Part shown: positions 1 to 5,230 of the stretch, piece by piece
Layout of the letters: each line of letters begins with the position of its first letter
How positions within the stretch are numbered: position 1 is the stretch's first letter
DNA from: an uncultured Neomegalonema sp.
GTDB lineage: Bacteria; Pseudomonadota; Alphaproteobacteria; Rhodobacterales; Rhodobacteraceae
Reading direction: 5' to 3'
DNA: 9,980 nucleotides
Assembly (NCBI GenBank): GCA_937958345.1
Contig: CALGNW010000051.1
Span: 1-9,980, forward strand
Notes under the pieces: model-generated
Told to the model about the DNA's origin: nothing
Database searches by the model: none
Seen by the model: the letters and a program-made list of their open reading frames with translations, nothing else
Made by a program: the position numbers and the translations under genes

Positions 1-495
1 GCGCGAAACTACGCCGGTCGTGTCGAAGAAATACGAATTTTTCTCCCACGCATCGTCATTCGCGGCATCAATATACTCCCGTAGTTTAACATTGCCCTCC
101 TCATCGAAATATGTATTCGCGATATCTCCGTCATCAAAGACAGTCTGAGTGCCTGACAATTTACCGCTTTCGTCGTAATTGATTGATCTTTCGGCCCATA
201 TATATTTGTCCTCCGAGTCCAAGGTGGTTTTTCTGGTCAGCGAACCTTCCGTACTAAATTGGAATATAAAATGATCTCCGCTGTCGTCGATCACTTCCCG
301 TGAAATCAGATTCCGATCATTGTCGTAGTTAAGGATCATTGTGTCCCAACTGGCACTTTCGTCAAAATCTTCGCGTGCCGTTTCCAGTGATCCGTCGGCC
401 ATGTAATTAATTGTCAGCACATCTCCAGCATCGTACTCGACGAGAACGCTATAGATATCTCCCAGTTCATCATAGGTTGTTACCCGCCGGTCCCA
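1..495 (-). repeat. Tandem ~150-bp (50-residue) Trp/Tyr-Asp protein repeats
   Basis: Three full units and the start of a fourth lie in the large minus-strand protein. They begin at Trp codons at 493-495, 346-348, 196-198 and 46-48, so the units are 49, 50 and 50 residues long. Each has Trp, six residues later an aromatic residue plus Asp (YD or FD), then Gly in most units, a DxGD motif near position 22-25 and an acidic-Gly turn near position 34. The DNA copies have diverged, so this is an old protein-level repeat, unlike the cadherin duplication. I recall similar repeats in large hemolysin-type calcium-binding proteins of Rhodobacterales, but cannot confirm this here. Confidence -1.
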
Positions 496-2031
496 TAATT
501 CAGTATCAGAATTGTCATGCTGGGTGCTTTGAAGAATATCGCCTGACGGAGAATAGATTATTTCGGGATTCACATCCTCTACCGTGATCTGAAGATCGAC
601 ACGTGTCTCGTTCACACCGTCCGACGCCAACAGCGCAAGATCGTAGATGTTGTCGCCATCGGCATCGCCCGCAACTTCGAAATCAGGAGGATTGTTGAAA
701 ACCAGTTCGCCGTCCGCGTCCAAAGCGAACAGCGCACCGTCGCCCTCTGCGGCAATCGAAAGTGTCACCGGCGTGCCCTCAGGATCAAGCGCCAATGGCG
801 TGAGCCCGGTCAGGATGGTTCCCTCAAGCATGGTCACCGGCGAAAGTTCTGCAATCACCGGAACTTCGTTGGTATTCTCTACCATGATTTGCAAATCAAG
901 ACGGGTCTCGTTCACACCGTCAGACGCCAACAGCACAAGATCGTAGATGTTGTCGCCATCGGCATCGCCCGCAACTTCGAAATCGGGAGCAGTGTTGAAA
1001 ACCAGTTCGCCGTCCGCGTCCAAAGCGAACAGCGCACCGTCTCCCTCTGCGGCAATCGAAAGCGTCACCGGCGTGCCCTCGGGATCAAGCGCCGACGGCG
1101 TGAGCCCGGTGAATAAAGTATTCTCCAGAACAGTTTCCGGCGTCGCAACCGCGAATGAAATATCGTTGGAGGCGTTGAAAGCGAACTCTCCGCTCATCGA
1201 CCAGACTTCACCGGGAGACGTTTCGTAGATGCCATCGACAACAGACGCGTACCCTTTGCCCTGAACGACGCTGCCTGTGCCATCGCGTTGCAACCACCGG
1301 CCACTACCGGGAATGATGCTTTCGAGAATGTTCAGTCCGACAGTGCCGAAATCTGACTGCCATTCGATAGTATCTGGCAAATCGTAATTCAGAAGAAGCC
1401 CGGTGCTGCTTTGAAGACTTACCTCTTCGCTTTGTCCGATAACGACCGCGTCAAAATAATCGGATGGCGTAAACATCAGCATATAGCTCGCATCGACTTC
1501 ATACTGACCAAGCCAGACAATCGAGTTTGTCTTCGTCAATGTATTATTCTCGATCGACCAAACTTCCGTTGCATAAGCGACCGGCGTATTTTCCGGATTG
1601 GCAGGATCGAGAAACACGCTGCTTTGCACCAACGAAATTTCAGTCCCCACATGGTTCCCGTCGAGATCAACCTCTTCGCCATCAACCAGCACGATGAGGC
1701 CTTCTGCGTTGATTTGCTGAAACCCGTGTGCGCCCTTAGGTTTAATCGAGTTAAAGTTGCCGCCAGCCGGAGCACTCGTCAGTCGCGTGGACTGGTCGTC
1801 CGCAAACGAATCTTTAAATGTAAAGCCGTTGCGCGAAACACTCGTGATCCACGTCCAGCCCTCCGCCCAGTTTTCAAGCCTGTCTACGTACCGCAATCCA
1901 TGTGAAACCCCATTGGTGGACAACGTGATTTCACTGTCTAAGTCGCTTGAGTAACGAACCGATCCTGCGGCGACTGCGGGCGCGCGGATGGACGTAAAGG
2001 AAGGTGCCACATTGGCAGGGTCGGTATTCAT
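1..2031 (-). CDS. Large cadherin-repeat surface/secreted protein, 5' part (runs off left edge)
   Basis: An uninterrupted minus-strand frame runs from an ATG at 2031-2029 to position 1, giving 677 residues with no stop; the C-terminus lies outside. The start follows AAGGTG with a 5-nt spacer. There is no N-terminal signal peptide or membrane segment, which would fit type I secretion with a C-terminal signal, but that end is not visible. Residues 1 to about 300 match no family I recognise. Residues about 301-384 and 401-484 are two cadherin-like repeats, each with a DPEG motif, a PDFEVAGDADGDN stretch and an ASDGVNET motif rich in Asp, as expected for calcium binding. From about residue 513 there are tandem 50-residue units, each opening with Trp (W513, W562, W612, W662) followed by a Tyr-Asp-Gly pattern. 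The protein is very acidic. It is probably an extracellular adhesin or RTX-like protein; the secretion route is inferred. Base composition is more AT-rich in the 600 bases nearest the left edge than in the rest of the window. Confidence -1.
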   Translation of the reverse strand, partial: MNTDPANVAPSFTSIRAPAVAAGSVRYSSDLDSEITLSTNGVSHGLRYVDRLENWAEGWTWITSVSRNGFTFKDSFADDQSTRLTSAPAGGNFNSIKPKGAHGFQQINAEGLIVLVDGEEVDLDGNHVGTEISLVQSSVFLDPANPENTPVAYATEVWSIENNTLTKTNSIVWLGQYEVDASYMLMFTPSDYFDAVVIGQSEEVSLQSSTGLLLNYDLPDTIEWQSDFGTVGLNILESIIPGSGRWLQRDGTGSVVQGKGYASVVDGIYETSPGEVWSMSGEFAFNASNDISFAVATPETVLENTLFTGLTPSALDPEGTPVTLSIAAEGDGALFALDADGELVFNTAPDFEVAGDADGDNIYDLVLLASDGVNETRLDLQIMVENTNEVPVIAELSPVTMLEGTILTGLTPLALDPEGTPVTLSIAAEGDGALFALDADGELVFNNPPDFEVAGDADGDNIYDLALLASDGVNETRVDLQITVEDVNPEIIYSPSGDILQSTQHDNSDTELWDRRVTTYDELGDIYSVLVEYDAGDVLTINYMADGSLETAREDFDESASWDTMILNYDNDRNLISREVIDDSGDHFIFQFSTEGSLTRKTTLDSEDKYIWAERSINYDESGKLSGTQTVFDDGDIANTYFDEEGNVKLREYIDAANDDAWEKNSYFFDTTGVVSR
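581..1130 (-). repeat. Tandem 300-bp direct repeat encoding two cadherin-like domains
   Basis: The stretch 601-810 recurs at 901-1110 with an exact 300-bp offset and about 11 mismatches by eye, roughly 95% identity. The period is a multiple of three and keeps the reading frame, adding 100 residues per copy. Most changes are conservative or silent at protein level. The linker between copies (about 811-880) has no counterpart of similar quality after the second copy, so the duplication is one full domain plus linker. Confidence -1.
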
Positions 2032-2036
2032 GCTGA

Positions 2037-2042
2037 CACCTT
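2037..2042 (-). promoter_or_regulatory. Ribosome binding site of the large repeat protein
   Basis: On the minus strand AAGGTG lies 5 nt upstream of the ATG at 2031. It supports this start for a protein whose N-terminus matches no family. Confidence -1.
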
Positions 2043-2149
2043 ATATATTAATTTGATAGTTTTTGAGTTGTACAACCTGCCTTATGAGTACATCTTATAT
2101 TAGAGAAATTAAACAAAAAATTGTGAAATAATTCCACTCTATTTAAGAG

Positions 2150-2192
2150 TGCGGACTTTAGCGGCGCGTGAAAGCACTGCTTTAGTCCGCAC
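2150..2192. repeat. 9-bp inverted repeat, possible hairpin
   Basis: The arms at 2150-2158 and 2184-2192 are perfect complements over 9 bases and GC-rich in an AT-rich setting. On the minus strand the AT-rich bases after the left arm (towards 2136) contain no clean U tract, although an A/T-rich stretch follows at 2100-2125. It could end transcription of the 68-residue gene or be a regulatory structure upstream of the repeat protein. It is not a typical terminator. Confidence -1.
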
Positions 2193-2239
2193 CGTAAAGT
2201 GGCGCGCCGCCCCGTGATCAGGATACGAGACGACAATCG

Positions 2240-2259
2240 TCAAAGGCATCAGCCTTTGA
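2240..2259 (-). other. Hairpin overlapping the stop codon of the small protein gene
   Basis: TCAAAGGC at 2240-2247 and GCCTTTGA at 2252-2259 form a perfect 8-bp stem around the 4-nt loop ATCA. The loop contains most of the stop codon of the 68-residue gene (2249-2251). There is no T run after it on the minus strand, so it is more likely an mRNA 3'-end or stability element than a strong terminator. Confidence -1.
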
Positions 2260-2455
2260 TCTTGGCCATGATGTCTTCGACAGAAAGACCGAGACCTTCC
2301 AGCATCGACAGGTCGATACCCTTGTCAGCAAGCATGGATTTCACACCATCAGCATCGAGTCCTTCGATTGCCGACGCATCGATTCCGCTTTCACTCAGCT
2401 TGCCCATAATATCTCCGGCGCCACCGAGGCCGCCCAGCATATCACCTAGACCCAT
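2249..2455 (-). CDS. Small Gly/Leu-rich protein, 68 residues, unknown function
   Basis: The chosen start, ATG at 2455, is preceded by AAGGAGAG with near-ideal spacing. The frame is open upstream to 2485 but that start has no such site. The protein opens with a glycine-rich segment (residues 2-19, GDMLGG and GDIMGK) and then shows an internal repeat of about 22 residues: GIDASAIEGL at 24-33 and GIDLSMLEGL at 46-55. It ends in the short Lys-bearing helix EDIMAKIKG. It has no signal peptide, Cys or membrane segment. Composition suggests a small cytosolic helical protein. I do not recognise a family. It is divergent from the 2673 gene, and the region between them holds CtrA-type boxes, so the two may share control. 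The strong ribosome binding site and codon pattern make it a likely real gene. Confidence -1.
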   Translation of the reverse strand: MGLGDMLGGLGGAGDIMGKLSESGIDASAIEGLDADGVKSMLADKGIDLSMLEGLGLSVEDIMAKIKG

Positions 2456-2515
2456 TGCTTCTCTCCTTGTTGTTGACGGAGCCACGCTCCTGCCTCGGCG
2501 GTACGGCAGTAATAG

Positions 2516-2530
2516 TTAACGCAACCTTAA
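2516..2530. promoter_or_regulatory. CtrA-type box, exact TTAA-N7-TTAA
   Basis: TTAA at 2516-2519, seven bases, then TTAA at 2527-2530, followed by C, exactly match the alphaproteobacterial CtrA consensus. The box lies about 60 bp upstream of the 68-residue gene on the minus strand and about 45 bp upstream of the small ORF at 2577 on the plus strand, so it could act on either. Confidence -1.
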
Positions 2531-2576
2531 CAAAATTTTGAGGCCCGAAACGCAGCATTGAAGAGGAGGTTTTAGG

Positions 2577-2633
2577 ATGCAATGCATCTGGCGCTTCAAC
2601 CTTTGCGGCAGCACTTCGCGCATTAACCTTTAA
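2577..2633 (+). CDS. Possible 18-codon small ORF with near-perfect Shine-Dalgarno
   Basis: AGGAGGT at 2564-2570 is a full match to the anti-Shine-Dalgarno sequence and sits 6 nt before an ATG at 2577. The frame reads MQCIWRFNLCGSTSRINL and stops with TAA at 2631-2633, 39 nt before the ATG of the next gene. That next gene has no ribosome binding site of its own, so the small ORF could be a leader peptide or a translational helper. It has two Cys and one Trp and no recognisable family. The Shine-Dalgarno is the only strong evidence; the sequence may be chance, and a CtrA-type box overlaps its 3' end. Confidence -1.
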   Translation: MQCIWRFNLCGSTSRINL

Positions 2634-2637
2634 TTAA
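2623..2637. promoter_or_regulatory. CtrA-type box, exact TTAA-N7-TTAA
   Basis: TTAA at 2623-2626, seven bases, then TTAA at 2634-2637, followed by CC, give a second exact match. It lies 35 bp upstream of the ATG at 2673 and overlaps the stop codon of the putative 18-codon ORF. Confidence -1.
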
Positions 2638-2658
2638 CCAGTTCACGGACATTCTTTG

Positions 2659-2673
2659 TTAACCATTTGTGAA
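2659..2673. promoter_or_regulatory. Near-match CtrA-type box at the start of the 2673 gene
   Basis: TTAA at 2659-2662, seven bases, then TGAA at 2670-2673 match the CtrA consensus at seven of eight fixed bases. The box overlaps the first base of the ATG. On its own it would be weak; next to two exact boxes it may be a third contact site. Confidence -1.
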
Positions 2674-3026
2674 TGAGATTTTTGGGACGCGTCGTGGGCA
2701 GCTCTCTGCTATTTCTTCTAGGCGGTATCGGGATCGGTGCCGTCGTTTGTTGGAATTTGCTGAATGTTCACCGGCAGCGGATCGCCGAGGAAACTCGGCA
2801 TGCAGTCATGTCCTCAGTGATGGACGTGCATAATAACTTTCTGAATAACATGGTCTATTTCCGCGCCCGCGCAGAAGCGGAGAGGCTTGTTTCGGACGCG
2901 GACCTGCTGGCAATGGAAAGCATTATTCGGGAAACGCAGGCCGATTTGGCCGGCATTGCCGCCGCGGACTTAGGCCAGACCCGGGACTTGGGCGGCATAC
3001 GCACCCTGCGCAGAGCCAGAGCCTGA
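2673..3026 (+). CDS. Single-pass membrane protein of unknown function, 117 residues
   Basis: An in-frame TGA directly precedes the ATG, so this is the first possible start. It has no visible Shine-Dalgarno. Residues 8-30 form one hydrophobic membrane segment after a short basic N-terminus, in the orientation expected with the N-terminus inside. Residues 31-95 are charged and probably helical, with many Arg, Glu and Ala, possibly a short coiled coil. The tail (100-117) is Arg-rich. I do not recognise a family, and the length would fit a small envelope-anchored helical protein. Upstream are CtrA-type boxes, which hint at cell-cycle or developmental control. No terminator is seen after it, and the next gene starts 134 bases downstream on the same strand. 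It is probably a real gene because the start gives a clean membrane segment. Confidence -1.
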   Translation: MRFLGRVVGSSLLFLLGGIGIGAVVCWNLLNVHRQRIAEETRHAVMSSVMDVHNNFLNNMVYFRARAEAERLVSDADLLAMESIIRETQADLAGIAAADLGQTRDLGGIRTLRRARA

Positions 3027-3160
3027 ACGGCAGGCAAAGACAACCGCAGCCCCGTAAAATACTCTCTAAAATTCTTTTGAAATTCGCTTGGTCAAGCATG
3101 CCATGCGTATGCAACCTAGTGGTTCATTTAGTTCATCACACCCGAGCGGAGAATTCCCGA

Positions 3161-3628
3161 ATGATAAGACTGTTGATTGTGGCCGGCCTCTTGCCGGTCC
3201 TTAGCGGCTGCGCATCGATTGTTGAAGGAACCGACCAGCAGGTCACGATCAATACCACACCGGATGGGGCGAAATGTGCACTGTCGCGCGAGGGGCAGGT
3301 GATCGGCATCGCAAACCCGACCCCACAAACACTGACCCTAAGCAAAAGCCGCAAGGACGTGACGGTGCTTTGTCAGAAGGCCGGATACAAGGAAGCCACA
3401 GCAATCCTCGACAGTGAGTTTGAGTCGATGACACTGGGCAACCTGCTGATCGGCGGTGTGATCGGGGTTGGCGTTGATGCGGCAACAGGCGCGCTGAATG
3501 AGTATGACAACCTGATTACCGTGCCTCTCACGCCGGAAACGGCGGTCGCCCCTGCTCCGACAGCACCTCTGACAATTCCCTCGGAAATCCCTGAACTTCA
3601 GATTATCGAGACGGTTCCGACGAGCTGA
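3161..3628 (+). CDS. Outer-membrane-type lipoprotein with PEGA-like domain, 155 residues
   Basis: The start at 3161 is supported by GGAG 9 nt upstream and by a proper lipoprotein signal: basic Arg3, a hydrophobic core and the lipobox LSGC with Cys17 as the lipidated residue. The residue after Cys is Ala, so the mature protein would be expected to go to the outer membrane. After Cys17, ASIVEGTDQQVTINT followed by a Pro-Gly-Ala-Cys-like turn resembles PEGA-type beta domains. Cys39 and Cys71 could form a disulfide in the periplasm. A glycine-rich hydrophobic stretch (93-105, GNLLIGGVIGVGV) precedes the motif DAATGALNEYDN, which I recall as conserved in small alphaproteobacterial lipoproteins sometimes misannotated as initiation factor 2. 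The tail from 125 is Pro/Thr/Ala-rich. The exact function is unknown. A longer frame from a TTG at 3077 is unlikely because it would bury the lipobox. Confidence -1.
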   Translation: MIRLLIVAGLLPVLSGCASIVEGTDQQVTINTTPDGAKCALSREGQVIGIANPTPQTLTLSKSRKDVTVLCQKAGYKEATAILDSEFESMTLGNLLIGGVIGVGVDAATGALNEYDNLITVPLTPETAVAPAPTAPLTIPSEIPELQIIETVPTS

Positions 3629-3637
3629 GCGTGCCAA

Positions 3638-3665
3638 GCAGGGGGCCTAATGCGCGGCCCCCTGC
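3638..3665 (+). terminator. Likely intrinsic terminator after the lipoprotein gene
   Basis: GCAGGGGGCC at 3638-3647 and GGCCCCCTGC at 3656-3665 form a perfect 10-bp GC-rich stem with an 8-nt loop, beginning 9 nt after the stop codon. No clean T tract follows, but the DNA turns AT-rich from about 3670, so termination is likely though not textbook. Confidence -1.
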
Positions 3666-3787
3666 ATTGCCGCATCTATTAACAATCTATAAATTATGTA
3701 TTATTTTTAACAGCTTACCCCAGACCTCGAACGATTCATCAACTTCGTACCGGTAGGCTCGGGCCTTGAATAAAGGGCCGAAAACTG

Positions 3788-5224
3788 ATGATACGACGTT
3801 TACTGAAGCGGGTTGCCGCACTGTCTTGCGTAATTTTTATCGGCAGCGGGACCCACACCTCTGCCGCACCGCCGGAAACCCGCTCGGCCCCTTCCTACGG
3901 CTATATCCTGATGGATGCGGCGACGGGGCATGTGATCTCGCACGAGAACGCGGACAACCTGTTTATCCCCGCATCGCTTTCGAAGATTCCAACGACCCTG
4001 ATGGCCCTAAGCAATCTCGGAGCCGAACGCCGTTTTAGAACGCGCCTGCTGGCCGAGGGCACGGTCATCAACGGCGTCCTGCAGGGAAACCTGCATTTGG
4101 TCGGCAGCGGAGATCCGAGCCTGAAAGAACGCGATGTGATCGAGTTGGTCGCGAAACTGAGCGCCGCGGGGGTGCATAGGGTCAGCGGGCGCTTTACTTA
4201 TGACACAAGCGCCCTGCCCCGGTCGGCTTCGATTGACGCTGCGCAGCCCGCCGGTCAGGCGTATAATCCACCCGTCAGCGGTTTGAATGTCGATTTGAAC
4301 CTGAGCGGTAAAAACGGCAGGAGCGGACCCGCGCGCGAACCGGGCCGCCGCGCCGGTCGGATGCTGCGCTATTTCGCCCACGGCCAAGGCATCACTCTGC
4401 CGGAACCGACCCGTTTGCGGCGGGCGGCCACAGGCTATGAAATCGCCGCTCACACCAGCGCGCCCGTCGCGACGCTGGCGGCGGAAATGATGGACCTGTC
4501 CACCAACCTGGCTGCGGAATCGCTGGGGATGCTTTCGGTCGCATCGATGGGGACACAGCCGAAATCCTTGTCAGGTGCTGCAAAGGCAACCGCCGCGTGG
4601 GTCAAGGCCGAAGCGGGCGCAATCGGCGGTGCAGGCTGGCGCGGGTTCAGAATGGCCAACCATTCGGGTCTGAGCACAAAATCGAGGGCAACACCCCGCC
4701 AGATAGCGTCAATCCTGCGCCTGGGATATCAGCGGTTCGGCCGGAATTTTTCCGACTTGCATTCGGCCAATCAACCGGTCGGGTTCCAAGCCTACACCCT
4801 GCGCGGAAAGTTCGGCACGATGCGCTTTGTCAGGGGCTATGCGGGGTTTCTCACGGTCGGCAACAAAGAGATGGTTTTTGCGATCATGGCAAATGACCGC
4901 CGCCGCCGCGCGCTTGCCGACGCAGGGACGACAGGACTGTCCAGTCAGTCGTGGATGACCGCCGCGCGCAAGCTGGAGCAAAAGGTTCTTGGTGATTGGA
5001 TCACGGGATTATGGCCGTCTGATCGCCCCGCGACCATCCTGACCGCCAGCGCACCCGCGGCGATACCCGCAGAAGCACCGGTCTTTGAAAACGCAGTAAA
5101 TCCGGCGAAGACAATTCTTGATGCGTGGGACATCGCGCGCAGCGAGCCGGAGCAACCGGTCAGGGTATCAGTGCTGAGTGCAAAGCCTGCGCTATACGTG
5201 CGCACCACACGGCTTGTGAAATAA
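3788..5224 (+). CDS. dacB: D-alanyl-D-alanine carboxypeptidase/endopeptidase, PBP4 (S13) family
   Basis: This is a 478-residue periplasmic penicillin-binding protein that would trim or cut peptidoglycan peptides. Residues 1-26 are a signal peptide (basic start, hydrophobic core, TSAA near the cut). The SxxK motif is S63-L-S-K66 within PASLSK, containing the catalytic Ser. An S13-typical stretch follows (about 80-110, with HLVGSGDPSL). The SxN motif is S236-T-N238. A SGLSTKSRATP stretch (291-301) matches the usual SGLS..NR.TP. The third motif reads K339-F-G-T where KTG is normal, so the Thr is replaced by Phe. The SxxK to SxN distance is about 173 residues, against about 244 in E. coli PBP4, so the insertion domains are reduced. 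After the KxG motif come about 137 residues, with a Pro/Ala-rich tail that PBP4 lacks. The start has AAAGGG 10 nt upstream. The gene is convergent with the next one, only 6 nt apart. Confidence -1.
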   Translation: MIRRLLKRVAALSCVIFIGSGTHTSAAPPETRSAPSYGYILMDAATGHVISHENADNLFIPASLSKIPTTLMALSNLGAERRFRTRLLAEGTVINGVLQGNLHLVGSGDPSLKERDVIELVAKLSAAGVHRVSGRFTYDTSALPRSASIDAAQPAGQAYNPPVSGLNVDLNLSGKNGRSGPAREPGRRAGRMLRYFAHGQGITLPEPTRLRRAATGYEIAAHTSAPVATLAAEMMDLSTNLAAESLGMLSVASMGTQPKSLSGAAKATAAWVKAEAGAIGGAGWRGFRMANHSGLSTKSRATPRQIASILRLGYQRFGRNFSDLHSANQPVGFQAYTLRGKFGTMRFVRGYAGFLTVGNKEMVFAIMANDRRRRALADAGTTGLSSQSWMTAARKLEQKVLGDWITGLWPSDRPATILTASAPAAIPAEAPVFENAVNPAKTILDAWDIARSEPEQPVRVSVLSAKPALYVRTTRLVK

Positions 5225-5230
5225 TGTGGC

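Larger units (their letters stand above)
2032..2248. other. AT-rich intergenic leader with small inverted repeats
   Basis: This gap between two minus-strand genes is clearly more AT-rich than the coding DNA around it and probably holds the promoter of the large repeat protein, although I see no well-spaced -35/-10 pair. Three inverted repeats are present. TGTAC at 2069-2073 pairs with GTACA at 2088-2092 across 14 nt. CACTCT at 2135-2140 pairs with AGAGTG at 2146-2151 around a 5-nt loop. GTGCGGACT at 2150-2158 pairs with AGTCCGCAC at 2184-2192 across 25 nt. No protein-coding frame looks real. Confidence -1.

Noticed and set aside
647..1228. Two plus-strand frames with similar Ser/Pro-rich products
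   Set aside because: They are antisense images of the duplicated cadherin-like domains; their similarity comes from the 300-bp repeat, not from a real gene pair.
1411..1905. Plus-strand frame of 164 residues inside the large repeat protein
   Set aside because: The minus-strand frame is open through the whole region with coherent protein character; the plus frame has no ribosome binding site and no recognisable domain.
2069..2092. TGTAC-N14-GTACA inverted repeat as an operator for the repeat protein
   Set aside because: Arms of five bases in AT-rich DNA are weak, and no known regulator site of this form came to mind.
3077..3160. TTG start that would lengthen the lipoprotein by 28 residues
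   Set aside because: It would place the lipobox Cys at residue 45 and lacks a ribosome binding site; the ATG at 3161 gives a standard lipoprotein signal.
3679..3693. A further CtrA-like box upstream of the PBP4-type gene
   Set aside because: TTAA-N7-TAAA fails the second half of the consensus and lies in AT-rich DNA where such partial matches are expected by chance.
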